Source of the DNA: CBDFGS01 sp965247255 | GTDB taxonomy: Bacteria; Chloroflexota; Dehalococcoidia; Lucifugimonadales; CAUZJF01 | Length of the DNA stretch: 64,000 nucleotides | Assembly (NCBI GenBank): GCA_965247255.1 | Contig: CBDFGS010000013.1 | Span: 558,001 to 622,000 of the forward strand | Direction: 5' to 3' | Shown: positions 16,699 to 25,829 of the stretch, piece by piece | How positions within the stretch are numbered: the first letter of the stretch is position 1 | Layout: every line of letters starts with the position of its first letter | Made by a program: the position numbers and the translations under genes | The notes under the pieces: model-generated | Told to the model about the DNA's origin: nothing | What the model saw: only the letters and a program-made list of their open reading frames with translations | The model's database searches: none

Positions 16699-18027
16699 CT
16701 ACGGTGTTGCCGGCTCGTGGGCTCGTGGCAGGGAAGGATTGTCCGCAGGCTCCTTGCCCCCGTAGAACCAAGTCAACGGCAGCACCTTGAGCTTCTGGTT
16801 GAACCCGTCTTCTTTGTCTTTGGTCGACATCAGACGGGCCTCAGTGGGATGGTCTTCGTAATACGAGTAGGTATGCGCTATCAGGACCCGGTCTTTCATC
16901 ACGAACACCGAAGGGTACGCCCAACGCCCGTGAAAGTCGACGGACAGGACATGATCTGCTTCACGCTCCGGTGCGGGCACGCCGGGCTCAAAGTGGTACT
17001 CGGCGGGGCGCACGGGCCGGATGGGCCCCGGCTCCACCCGCGTCGTCTCGTGCATCGACTCCACGTTCTGGAAGAACTCCCAGACGCTGCCTCCGTTGCG
17101 GCTCACGGCAGAGGAAAGCCGCGTGCGGTTGTAGCCGCGCTTGACCTCCTCCTCGCTATCCTGGTTCCAAACGATGAGCAGGTGCCCGGTAGCCGGTATG
17201 GAGCGCACCTGGGCCGGGGTGGTGGTGGCGGCTAGGGAGGTCGGCTGGGGCCGGGTCCACGTCTCGCCGTCGTCGTCGGACCAGGCCTGGAAGAGGCGGC
17301 CAAGGCCCGAACGCATCATCATTAGTAGGCGTCCGGGCGCGACCTCCGCCACGCTGGGCTCCTCAACGAAGCTGTACGTAGCGTTCCAGTCCATCAGAAT
17401 GAGCAGCTCCCCGTCCTTGTTGCGCTGCCACGTCCGACCGTCGTCGTCCGAGTAGCAGACGAAGACGGCGGCGCAGCCGGGATCGAAGAAGTGGGCTGCT
17501 GTAGACACCCACTGACCGTTGACGAGCTTTCCGGAGGCTGGCGGCCTAACCTCTTTGGGGCGGGTGGACTGTCCCAGTTCAAGGGACACGGGCAGGATGA
17601 TGCGCCCCGAGGAGGTGCGCAACAGCACGTCTTGATAAACCTGCGTGGCTACTCCCGGAGAAGTCACCCGTACCGGCGGCTCCCAGGTGTCGCCCCCTTC
17701 CTCGGAGCGCCAAAACAGTATTGAGTGGTTGTCCCACCTGGACAGAGTCGGATCATCACTCCTCAGCATCGCTGCCAGCCCAATACCCCCTCTCCCAGCT
17801 AGCTTCACAAGGGAGGTCCCCGGACCTCCCACCGCGTCGCCATTCGTATCCCGCCTTTGGAAAGGCTCAGACCATGTGATCCCGCCGTCCTGTGAGGTGG
17901 TGAAAGTAGTGTCCGCGGCGTGCAGAATCCGGCCATCATCCAGCTCCAAGAAGGTGGAGGAGTGAAAGAAAGAGGTCTTGTGCTCTGCAAGCATCTCTTC
18001 GGGTCGCGTCATTGGTACGTTGCTCAT
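16699..18027 (-). CDS. Asp-box (BNR) sialidase-superfamily protein
   Basis: 442 residues with four Asp-box motifs: SQDGGITW, SDDDGRTW, SDDDGETW and SRNGGSVW, spaced as in a six-bladed sialidase propeller. No signal peptide is seen. A ribosome site AAGGAGGAG precedes ATG 18027. Family members include exo-sialidases and other glycan-binding or glycan-cleaving propellers; Arg triad and nucleophile assignments cannot be made safely by eye, so activity is open. It lies 72 bases downstream of the GH-like gene on the same strand, likely cotranscribed. Confidence 0.75.
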   Translation of the reverse strand: MSNVPMTRPEEMLAEHKTSFFHSSTFLELDDGRILHAADTTFTTSQDGGITWSEPFQRRDTNGDAVGGPGTSLVKLAGRGGIGLAAMLRSDDPTLSRWDNHSILFWRSEEGGDTWEPPVRVTSPGVATQVYQDVLLRTSSGRIILPVSLELGQSTRPKEVRPPASGKLVNGQWVSTAAHFFDPGCAAVFVCYSDDDGRTWQRNKDGELLILMDWNATYSFVEEPSVAEVAPGRLLMMMRSGLGRLFQAWSDDDGETWTRPQPTSLAATTTPAQVRSIPATGHLLIVWNQDSEEEVKRGYNRTRLSSAVSRNGGSVWEFFQNVESMHETTRVEPGPIRPVRPAEYHFEPGVPAPEREADHVLSVDFHGRWAYPSVFVMKDRVLIAHTYSYYEDHPTEARLMSTKDKEDGFNQKLKVLPLTWFYGGKEPADNPSLPRAHEPATP

Positions 18028-18099
18028 CTGACTCCTCCTTGCGCACTTGCGATTGTCGGCCTCCTGCCATCGGCAGACTGGTCAAGCCTTGTTGCTCCT

Positions 18100-19764
18100 T
18101 CACTCGATCCAGAAGGAATACAACTTGGCGCTCTTGAGGTGGAAGGCCAGCCTCACGTAGCGGCCGTTGAACTCGCCCAACGACTCATGCTCCCGCCACC
18201 GGATCGGCGCCCGTGTCACGTCCCCGGTGACCGCGATACTGTCCTCCTCGGCAAACCCGCCGAGTTCTTCCGCTGTGTCTTCATCGACCACCGAGGCGCG
18301 GACGTATCCGGCGGCTGAAACGTCGGCGTTGACGTACAGGTCTCCCTTGCCCTCGAAGATAAACGGCCGCGTGATCACCAGCCCGCCGTCCTCGTCGGCG
18401 TTCAGGGACGCAAAGCCGTCGCGGCGCAGAATAGCGATACGGGTCGCGGCATCCCAGGTGTTCTTAGGCCCGTCGATGCTTTGCCCTATGTAGTAGTACC
18501 AGAGCTCGTCGTCCTTGATGATCGGCCCGCCGGTGGTTACTAGGTTGGCCATGCGCAAATACCCCGGCTTCCAGCTGTCCTCCGGACCCAGCGAAATAAA
18601 CGGCTTGCGGTCCCCGAAGTAGTACCAGTGTCGGCCATCCCGACTGGCGGACAGCCGTATCCAGTTCCGCTTGACGTAGGGCCTCGTCGGCATGAGGTTC
18701 TTCTCGCGAATCTCCTCTTTCGTAGCCGGTGTGACAGTGGACATGGAGAAGTTGTTGAGCCACATGCTCTCGTTGGGATAGCCGTCTGCCTCGTATATGC
18801 CCTGCATTCCGTTGAGCGGCTCCTTTGCATCCTCGCCATCGGGGTAGGCGTAGATGCGCGGCGCCGACCAGTGGACCAGGTCGTCGCTCTCGATCTGGCC
18901 CACGACACGGGCGGCGTGGTAGACGGGTGACAGGCGACGGTCGGGCCCAATGTAATGCTTGGTGTTTCCTAGGTACTTCCCCAGCTTGGGGTCCCAGCGG
19001 GCGCGGAAAGCGTCGCCGCCGCCCAGCAGAGGATAATGAGGCACATCACCAAGAACGGTAAACTGACTATACAGCCCGGCAACACCACCAGCGTCCCAGG
19101 CGTGATTTGGGCCTTTCCAATGATTGGTCTCTGCCTCGAAGCCCCATCGATACCCGTCAGGGGAAACGTGCAACTTGTAGGGAGTGCCGATGCCGCTCTC
19201 GCCCGGAGGTAATCTTAAGTACGGCCATGGCTTGTGCCTGAGTGTTCCCTTGGGGGGCCGGACGATGGCTTTCCACCGCCGCTTCGGGTCAGGGTCCTCC
19301 GGCTCGAAGAACAGCCCGTGCAATCCGACATTCGCGACCACGTTGTTGGGCCCACCCGGGAAGCTGCTGCGGTCCAAGTCGTCGACGGCGTTCAACTCCG
19401 GCATCTCCCAGTTGACGCCATCGCGCGAATAGGCCACGTGCAGCCCGCCGCCGCTGTTGTAATAGAGCCGGAACCCGTGCTCAGGATCGGGACAGACGTA
19501 TTGCGGGTAGTGCTTGTAGGGAGCGAAGACCGGATTGGCCGGGTGGTCTCGGGTCGCATGTGTTTCGCGGGTGAGCCCCTGCATGTGGGCAATCACGTGG
19601 TTGTCGACGAAGAGCTGCCGGCTCGTGTCCAGCTTCATGCGTACCAGGGCCATGTCCATTGGGAACTGGTAGCGCTCGTTGAGCAGGATGCCATAGCCGA
19701 CTGGGAATGGTGTCCAGTCCATGGTGGAGGCCGATTCGTTCCAGGTTCGCTTGATGGCGCTCAT
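18100..19764 (-). CDS. Glycoside hydrolase-like protein (GH32/43-type propeller)
   Basis: 554 residues. Repeated short motifs (HVAYSRDGVNWE, LHVSPDGYRWGF, RLSASRDGRHWYYFGDR) and segments such as FFEPEDPDPKRRWKAIVRPP mark the furanosidase-like five-bladed fold seen in GH32/GH43-like proteins. A C-terminal jelly-roll region (GDLYVNADVSAAGYVRASVVDEDTAEEL, LGEFNGRYVRLAFHLKSAKLYSFWIE) ends the protein. No signal peptide. ATG 19764 follows GGGGAGG. Likely acts on a carbohydrate, in one unit with the Asp-box protein downstream; the specific substrate is not visible. Confidence 0.75.
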   Translation of the reverse strand: MSAIKRTWNESASTMDWTPFPVGYGILLNERYQFPMDMALVRMKLDTSRQLFVDNHVIAHMQGLTRETHATRDHPANPVFAPYKHYPQYVCPDPEHGFRLYYNSGGGLHVAYSRDGVNWEMPELNAVDDLDRSSFPGGPNNVVANVGLHGLFFEPEDPDPKRRWKAIVRPPKGTLRHKPWPYLRLPPGESGIGTPYKLHVSPDGYRWGFEAETNHWKGPNHAWDAGGVAGLYSQFTVLGDVPHYPLLGGGDAFRARWDPKLGKYLGNTKHYIGPDRRLSPVYHAARVVGQIESDDLVHWSAPRIYAYPDGEDAKEPLNGMQGIYEADGYPNESMWLNNFSMSTVTPATKEEIREKNLMPTRPYVKRNWIRLSASRDGRHWYYFGDRKPFISLGPEDSWKPGYLRMANLVTTGGPIIKDDELWYYYIGQSIDGPKNTWDAATRIAILRRDGFASLNADEDGGLVITRPFIFEGKGDLYVNADVSAAGYVRASVVDEDTAEELGGFAEEDSIAVTGDVTRAPIRWREHESLGEFNGRYVRLAFHLKSAKLYSFWIE

Positions 19765-19828
19765 ATTGGCCTCCCCTTGGTAGGTCTACATATGCTTGGC
19801 TGATCCCGTCGAACACTCTCTGGAAGTA

Positions 19829-20178
19829 CTAAGGGGCTGCCGTCGCCGAGACCTTGTGCACGACGTTGCTCTTCTTGTCGGCCAGGAAGCTTTCGCCCTC
19901 GAGGTTGATGGCGACGGACATGATCTGGCCCGCGCGGCTCCTGTGTGGACCTGGATCTTGCCCGTTTCATAGCTGGTCGCGCTTTCGCCACCCGCCACCG
20001 TGCTGATAACGCCTGTGGTCGAGTCTAATTTGCGGACACGGATGCCGCCGTCAGCGATGAACAGGTTGCCCAACCGTTCCAGCGCCACGCCTGAGGGGAC
20101 CTGGAGCATGGCTTCGGTGGCAGGACCCCATCGCCTGAGTAGGCCCGCTCCTGAGGCTGAGGTAGCGGCATAGGACAC
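19829..20178 (-). pseudogene. C-terminal fragment of an NHL lipoprotein, frameshifted
   Basis: The first part reads VPSGVALERLGNLFIADGGIRVRKLD and VISTVAGGESATSYETGKIQVHTG, then the frame slips near GGAGCCGCGCG. In the next frame QIMSVAINLEGESFLADKKS and NVVHKVSATAAP follow to a stop at 19829. These align with the end of the gene at 36228. The N-terminal blades are missing. A decayed paralogue. Confidence 0.8.
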
Positions 20179-20338
20179 CTCCTTGTGCCAGCGTGATAGC
20201 TTACTAATTCGGCTTCAAGGGCTGGTACTGGCGTGCGGATTAGGGGTTTCCCGTCGCCAAGCTGGAGCCTCGCTGGAGCGCGAGTCGCTGCTTTAAAGTG
20301 TTACGCTGACCAAGGCAAGGAGAGAAGCACCACCAACC
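20179..20338. other. Short gap with nothing recognisable
   Basis: No frame, repeat copy or hairpin stands out between the two NHL fragments. Confidence 0.4.
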
Positions 20339-20741
20339 CTACGTCGCCGTCCCGTCGGACATCGCGTTCTTGACGTATACCTGTAACCTGCTTGAAACAT
20401 CCGTTATTATGATGCGGTTTTCGTCGTCAGCCGCGATTCCGACGGGACGAATGAACCGGGGCTGTAACGGGACTCCGGCGTTGGTCCTTATGTCAGCCTC
20501 GCGCTCCACCACGTCGCGCTCCACGAAGAGCCGGCCAGCCTTGGAGAGCGCGTTGGCGTCGCCGTAGAGCGCCGTTAGCACGTCGCCGCTGGGTTCGAAT
20601 ATCTGCACGCGCCGATTGCCCCAATCGGTCACGTACACGTCTCCATCGCTGTCGATGGCCACGCACGCCGGATGGCTCAAATCACCGCCAGTTTCACGGT
20701 GGGAGCCGAAGCTCATCAGGAATGCTCCATACTGGGAAAAC
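20339..20741 (-). pseudogene. NHL-propeller C-terminal fragment cut by IS21
   Basis: About 134 codons of NHL blades (GDLSHPACVAIDSDGDVYVT, DWGNRRVQIFEPSGDVL, RPVGIAADDENRIIITDV) continue to the left end of the IS21 element at 20742, where the native upstream part is lost. It belongs to a different NHL subgroup from the lipoproteins (blade pattern DWGNRRVQIF). The open frame continues into IS21 DNA, which is artificial. Confidence 0.8.
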
Positions 20742-20862
20742 TGTGAAGGGCGGAGAGATAATGTACCACCTGGGCGGTCGAGCGCTGAGGTGTGGCGTTT
20801 GAAAACTGTACCGCCTGTCGCCTTCAATCAGGAACGACAGAACCTGACTGAAGGTGGATTGG

Positions 20863-22362
20863 ATGTACAAGGTGGGTATTTACGTCCGTGTTCGCAAGGC
20901 TTGTTTCGTCGAAGGGATGAGCGTCCGAGAGGCGGCCCGAGTGTTCGGGCTACACCGGGACACGGTGCGCAAGATGCTCGAGTACTCCGTGCCCCCAGGG
21001 TATCGACGGCAACGACCGGCTCGCAGACCGAAGCTCGATCCATATAAGGGTGTGATGGACCAGATCCTGGAGCAGGATCTGAGCTCACCGAAGAAGCAGC
21101 GTCACACCGCCAAGCGTATCTACGAACGGCTCAGAGACGAACACGGCTTCACCGGCAAGTACACGATAGTCAAAGACTACGTTCGAGAACGCCGTCGTCG
21201 GACCCGAGAGATGTTCGTACCACTGTCCCATTCCCCGGGACATGCCCAGTGTGACTTTGGCGAAGCGTGGGTGGTCATCGGCGGAGTGGAACGCAAAGCC
21301 CACTACTTCGCCCTGGACCTCCCTCACAGCGACGGGTGCTATGTGAAGGCGTATCCCGCCGAGACGACGGAGTCATTCTGCGACGGACACGTCTCCGCCT
21401 TCGCGTTCCTGGGCGGAGTGCCTCAGAGCATCCTCTACGACAACACCACGCTCGCGGTAGCCAGAATCCTGGGAGATGGTCGCCGGCAGCGGACCAGGGT
21501 GTTCTCCGAGCTTCAGTCCCACTACCTGTTCGAGGACCGGTTTGGCCGTCCAGGCAAAGGGAACGATAAGGGCAAAGTAGAAGGTCTGGTCGGCTATGTC
21601 CGCCGGAACTTCCTGGTGCCCATTCCATCGTTCGAGAGCTTCGATGCCCTCAATGCTCATCTGGAGCAACACTGCCTCAGACGGTTCGAAGATCGACTCC
21701 GCGGCCGCAACGAGACGATAGGAGAACGGCTGGAGCGGGACCTGGAGAAGTTGCTGCCTCTGCCGGCCGTACCGTACGACGCCAGCGACAAGCACGCGAC
21801 GAGGGTCAGTTCTCTGTCCCTGGTCAGATACCGGACCAATGACTATTCGGTCCCGGTGGCCTACGGTCATCGGGACGTTCTGGTCCGCGGATATGTACAC
21901 GAGGTTGTGATCAGCTGTGGCGCTGAAGTCATCGCCCGCCATCGGCGGTCCTACGATCGAGACGACTTCGTCTTCGACCCTCTCCATTACCTGCCGCTCC
22001 TTGAGAAGAAGACGAGGGCATTGGATCAGGCGGCGCCGCTGGTTGGATGGGAGTTGCCCGAGGAGTTCGGAGTGTTGCGGCGGCTGCTGGAGTCTCGGAT
22101 GGGCAAGCGAGGAAAGAGGGAGTTCGTGCAGGTGCTCAGACTGATGGAGAACTTCCAGCCGGAAGAAGTCCACGACGCCGTACGAGACGCCATTCGACTC
22201 GGGGCTGTGAGCTTCGATGCTGTCAAGCACCTGGTGCTGTGCAGGATCGAGGGTCGACCGCCTAGACTCGACATGGAGTTGTACCCGTATCTGCCCAGGA
22301 CCAACGTTGCAACAACCTCGACCAGGGACTACATGGCTCTCCTGGCGGGGAGCCGGTCATGA
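20863..22362 (+). CDS. istA: IS21 transposase IstA
   Basis: About 499 residues from ATG 20863, with AAGGTGG just upstream; GTG 20854 is an alternative. N-terminal HTH (MSVREAARVFGLHRDTVRKML, residues 19-39), then the rve core with D131 (AQCDFGEAW), D193 (SILYDNTTLA) and E240 (NDKGKVEGLVGYVR) as DDE triad. A C-terminal beta barrel contains VRYRTNDYSVPVAYGHRDVLV. Intact frame; cooperates with IstB. Confidence 0.95.
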   Translation: MYKVGIYVRVRKACFVEGMSVREAARVFGLHRDTVRKMLEYSVPPGYRRQRPARRPKLDPYKGVMDQILEQDLSSPKKQRHTAKRIYERLRDEHGFTGKYTIVKDYVRERRRRTREMFVPLSHSPGHAQCDFGEAWVVIGGVERKAHYFALDLPHSDGCYVKAYPAETTESFCDGHVSAFAFLGGVPQSILYDNTTLAVARILGDGRRQRTRVFSELQSHYLFEDRFGRPGKGNDKGKVEGLVGYVRRNFLVPIPSFESFDALNAHLEQHCLRRFEDRLRGRNETIGERLERDLEKLLPLPAVPYDASDKHATRVSSLSLVRYRTNDYSVPVAYGHRDVLVRGYVHEVVISCGAEVIARHRRSYDRDDFVFDPLHYLPLLEKKTRALDQAAPLVGWELPEEFGVLRRLLESRMGKRGKREFVQVLRLMENFQPEEVHDAVRDAIRLGAVSFDAVKHLVLCRIEGRPPRLDMELYPYLPRTNVATTSTRDYMALLAGSRS

Positions 22363-23126
22363 CCAACAAGTCCACGATGTTGCTCGAACACAACCTCAAG
22401 CAACTCAAGCTCCCCACGTTCCTGAGGGAGTACGACAAGCTGGCATCCCAGTGTGCCAGTGAGGGAGCTGACCATCCGGACTACCTGCTGCGACTATCGG
22501 AGTTGGAGCTGATCGACCGTCACCATCGCATGGTGGAACGTCGGATCAAAGCAGCCCGCTTCCCGACGACCAAGAGCCTCGACACCTTCGACTTCCTGTC
22601 TATGCCGTCCCTGAACAAGGCTCTGGTTCTGGAGCTGGCACGATGCGAGTACATCGAGCGCCCCCACAACGTCATCGCTCTCGGCAACAGTGGCACCGGC
22701 AAGACCCATATCGCCCTCGGGCTCGGTCTGGCTGCGTGTCAGAGGGGACTGTCCGTGGGCTTCACCACCGCCGCTGCTCTGGTTCACGAGCTGATCGAGG
22801 CCAGGGACGAACGGCGTCTGCTCAACCTGCAGAGAAGGCTCGCACGACTCAAGCTTCTGATCATCGACGAACTGGGCTTCGTGCCCTTGTCCAAGACTGG
22901 CGCCGAGCTCCTCTTCGAGGTGTTCAGCCAGCGTTACGAGCGTGGATCGGTCCTGGTGACCTCCAACCTGCCCTTCGTCGAGTGGACCGAGGTGTTCGGC
23001 TCTGAACGGCTGACCGGAGCTCTCCTCGACCGCCTCACCCACCATGTCGACATCCTGGAGATGAACGGGGACAGCTACCGACTCAAGCACAGCAAGAAGA
23101 TTCCTGGCCGCCAGCTATCTGACTGA
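22359..23126 (+). CDS. istB: IS21 helper ATPase IstB
   Basis: 255 residues. An AAA+ ATPase related to DnaC with Walker A GNSGTGKTH (residues 109-117) and Walker B LLIIDE (166-171); sensor region VTSNLPFVEW. Starts inside the istA stop (ATGA overlap), which implies translational coupling. IstB loads target DNA for IstA. Confidence 0.95.
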   Translation: MTNKSTMLLEHNLKQLKLPTFLREYDKLASQCASEGADHPDYLLRLSELELIDRHHRMVERRIKAARFPTTKSLDTFDFLSMPSLNKALVLELARCEYIERPHNVIALGNSGTGKTHIALGLGLAACQRGLSVGFTTAAALVHELIEARDERRLLNLQRRLARLKLLIIDELGFVPLSKTGAELLFEVFSQRYERGSVLVTSNLPFVEWTEVFGSERLTGALLDRLTHHVDILEMNGDSYRLKHSKKIPGRQLSD

Positions 23127-23228
23127 GCCTGATCTCCAACGCCCCACGAACCTTGATGCCCATTCTACGGCGTTCAGTGGTACAGTTTTGCTCCGCCCCG
23201 CTGGTACGTTTTCACACCGCCCTTGACA

Positions 23229-23774
23229 GGCGAGCATTTCGAAAATAGTGTTGTACGAGGATATGTTGACCTCTGGAGGTGTTTCGCGATGCTTCCTGAT
23301 GATGTCGTACGCGAAAGAGTGGAAGGTGGCTATCTCTACGGGTATCTTTAAGCGCTTGTTGATGCGCTCCTTGAGTTCGTTGATGGCTTTGTTGGTGTAG
23401 GAGACGACGATTACTTCCTCGGGTGCCACACCTTGCGTGTCGACCAGATACTTGACCTTTGCAGCCATTGTCGTGGTTTTTCCAGCCCCCGCACCCGCGA
23501 CGACAAGACAGTGGTCGTCATCGGTCACAATTGCACGGCGCTGCGCGAGATCTAGATTGATGCTCTGATCTACCTCGTCCATGATGTGGTCGAAATAGTC
23601 CTCTAGTTCGGCGACCCTGCTAGTGACGAACGTATTGTTGTGTTCGTCGATGTCTCTTTCCAAACGTCGGCACTTTCCCAGGAACTGATCCAGTTCGTTT
23701 TCATCGATGTGCAAGGCTGGCGCGTTTGTACGTACATATTGGAGTACCAGTCCGTTCTCCAGAAGAGTTAGGTA
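23229..23774 (-). pseudogene. UvrD-type helicase, middle fragment of a split gene
   Basis: The minus strand reads YLTLLENGLVLQYVRTNAPA, then INLDLAQRRAIVTDDDHCLV and Walker A VAGAGAGKTTT, followed by VVSYTNKAINELKERI and ATFHSFAYDIIRKH, the N-terminal motifs of UvrD/Rep helicases. It is cut upstream by IS256 (23775) and downstream by IS21 (23228), so helicase motifs III-VI are absent. Removing IS256 and one target copy joins it in frame to the zinc-ribbon fragment at 25143-25468. Confidence 0.85.
23767..23774. repeat. IS256 target-site duplication, left copy
   Basis: GTTAGGTA, identical to 25143-25150, directly abutting the element tips. Confidence 0.9.
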
Positions 23775-25142
23775 GAGGTTACGTCAATAGGTGTGTAAAC
23801 GACATCAGGCGGCGACCTTCTCAGCCGTTGATTCAATGGCGATTCCATCCGCATACTGTGCACCGAGATAGACGTCTTCGATCAACTCAGGGGCCTTCAG
23901 ACGCCTGAAGCGCTGTTCGGCGACCATCAACATTTTCCAGATCACCGCTATCGCCCGATCGACCCTCTTGTAGCGCTTGGCGGCATCGGTCCGAAGCCTG
24001 AGGGCCGCGAAGGGTGATTCTACCGGGTTCGTCGTGCGAAGGTGCCCCCAGTGCTCCTTTGGGAAGTCATAGAAGGTGACCATGCGGACCCAGTCCCGCT
24101 CCAAGGCCTCTGAGGCCGCCTCGTAGGAATGGTCGCCGCACCACCTGGTGAACACCGTCCTGAGCCGCTCAGCCTCTGTCCGAGTCGGCGCGTAGGGGAT
24201 AGTACGCAGCATGAGCTTGGCCTGGTCCTGTTGTCGCTTTGGAAGCTTGGCGAGCACGTTTACGATCTTGTGGTTCCAGCAGCGTTGCTCTGCCGCCTGC
24301 GGATAGACGTTGCGCAGAGCTCCCCAGATGCCCAGGTGTCCGTCTCCAACCACCAGCCTCGGGCAACTCAAGCCCCGGCGCTTGATGTCCCTGAGCACCT
24401 CGGACCAGTTCTGAGTGGACTCCCTGTATCCGGGAACAGCGCTCACCACCACCTTGCTCCCGTCGCTCAGGGCCGCCATCACCACCAGTACCGCCGCCTT
24501 CTCCTTCTCAAGACCAGCCTTGACGTAGACTCCATCCACCCACATGTAGACCACTTCCAGGTCATCGAGGGGCCGGCTGCGCCATTGGGCAAGCTCATCG
24601 TTCCACTTATCCTTCAACCGGGCCACCGTGCTCGCCGATACCGGTGCGTCCTCTCCCAGCAGCCCCCGCAAAGCCAGATCGAAGTCGCCTTCGGATAGAC
24701 CGTGCAGGTACAGCTCGGGGATCAACTCAGCAACCTTCCTGGTCCTGTTGACGAACAGCGGCAGCAGCCGGCTCTCGAACTGCTCCTCGGTATCGCGGAC
24801 TCGCGGCCGCCTCAGCTGTATCGTTCCCGAACTCAGCGTAAGCCTCCGGGCTCTGCCGTATCCGTTCCGATAGCCGGTATCGTTGTCCGAGTCGGATCTG
24901 AGCGCCGACTTCGCCCTTCCCAGAAACGCCGTCACCTCCTCCTCCAGCAACTCCTGGATCAGCCTCTGGACCTGGCTTCGCACCCAATCCTCCAACTGCT
25001 CCCACTCCGGCCTTGACTCCGACCTACTCTCAGTGCTTTCCTTCCTCATGGGCGGTCTATCTCCTCTCTTGGGCCTCGACCCCGTGTTGTTCAGAGAGAG
25101 GGTACACCGCCTGACTGTTTACACACTTTTTGAGGATACCTC
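23775..25142 (-). mobile_element. IS256-family insertion sequence
   Basis: 1368 bp. The tips start GAGGT on both sides and share GTGTGTAAAC at 23791-23800 and, inverted, 25117-25126, the position typical for IS256 ends. Perfect 8-bp direct repeats GTTAGGTA flank it, the family's usual duplication length. Both copies of the target read YLT in the interrupted helicase gene. Confidence 0.93.
23805..25049 (-). CDS. IS256-family (MULE-type) transposase
   Basis: 414 residues. DDE residues D172 (MWVDGVYV), D236 (VVGDGHLG) and E344 (RTTNPVES), with the family signature CWNHKIVNVL and HLRTTNPVESPFAALRLRT. Frame intact. An N-terminal helical region (residues 15-45) probably binds the inverted repeats. 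Confidence 0.95.
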   Translation of the reverse strand: MRKESTESRSESRPEWEQLEDWVRSQVQRLIQELLEEEVTAFLGRAKSALRSDSDNDTGYRNGYGRARRLTLSSGTIQLRRPRVRDTEEQFESRLLPLFVNRTRKVAELIPELYLHGLSEGDFDLALRGLLGEDAPVSASTVARLKDKWNDELAQWRSRPLDDLEVVYMWVDGVYVKAGLEKEKAAVLVVMAALSDGSKVVVSAVPGYRESTQNWSEVLRDIKRRGLSCPRLVVGDGHLGIWGALRNVYPQAAEQRCWNHKIVNVLAKLPKRQQDQAKLMLRTIPYAPTRTEAERLRTVFTRWCGDHSYEAASEALERDWVRMVTFYDFPKEHWGHLRTTNPVESPFAALRLRTDAAKRYKRVDRAIAVIWKMLMVAEQRFRRLKAPELIEDVYLGAQYADGIAIESTAEKVAA

Positions 25143-25468
25143 GTTAGGTACCCCGCGTATTGATCGTTAAGTCTTTGGGCGGAGCTAGTGTCAATGTACC
25201 TTCCAGGCGCGAAGAGGGCAGCATGATCGCGATGAAACGTAATCAACGCGTTCCTGAATTTCTGGAGGTCAAGGTCTTCGAGGCCACCGCTTGGGGAAGC
25301 TGTAGCCGAATTGATCACCGACAAGTCCTCTTCTTGTGTCGACGGGCTAGACGGTCTAGTTCGAGATGATGCGTCGCCATAGTATTTTGATGGCAAACCG
25401 CAATTAGGACATGCGACAGACTTATCGGAAATCTGCCGCCCGCACTCGGGACAGTCGATTAACGCCAT
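25143..25468 (-). pseudogene. Zinc-ribbon N-terminus of the split UvrD helicase
   Basis: Starts at ATG 25468 (MALIDCPECGRQISDKSVAC, then PNCGLPSKYYG) with two CxxC pairs of a zinc ribbon at residues 6-9 and 20-23. A Ser/Thr-rich linker follows, then LQKFRNALITFHRDH and DTSSAQRLNDQYAGYLT, where IS256 interrupts. The product listed by the open frame beyond YLT is IS-derived. A type B repeat pair ends 24 bases upstream of the start. With 23229-23774 this gives roughly 290 residues of one helicase. Confidence 0.85.
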
Positions 25469-25491
25469 TTGGCTAGTACCGTTCGCAAATT

Positions 25492-25575
25492 AAGTCCCCA
25501 AATATCCGCGGGACTCCCGACCCTGGGCGGGACTCCCCAAGCGTCCGCGGGACTCGAAGACCGGGATCACTTCTG
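25492..25575 (-). repeat. Two type B repeats in tandem
   Basis: Copies at 25492-25530 and 25531-25575 show the arms GTCCCC/GGGAC and GGGACTCCCC/GGGACTC. The tail upstream (25576-25800) includes ASVTVDG and a VDSQK stop as in other copies. They lead into the zinc-ribbon helicase start at 25468. From 25576 to 25829 no other gene is supportable. Confidence 0.75.
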
Positions 25576-25829
25576 ACTATCTACCCCGGCCGTGCGCTCC
25601 TTTGTGTCATTGCGAAAGCAATATCAGTGTCTGAAGCTCCACGCTACCTTGACATGCTACTCAGGGTGGAACCACTTCAGCTACGGAACATCCCTTCGAG
25701 CACGCTTTCCGTCACGACTCGGACATCACGACAACGAAGAGTCTACTTCTCCTCGCGTTCCTCATACCTGCCATCGACAGTGACGCTAGCCGTCTAGGCG
25801 TCCTGCGCTCAGGTGTTATGTACCCGCTC

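Larger units (their letters stand above)
20742..23228 (+). mobile_element. IS21-family insertion sequence
   Basis: Ends TGTGAAGGGCGG (20742) and, inverted, TGTCAAGGGCGG (23228) with further shared GTACCA subrepeats, as expected for IS21 multiple terminal repeats. The element carries istA and istB overlapping by ATGA. The flanks (GGAAAAC and GGCGAGC) show no target duplication. Confidence 0.88.
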
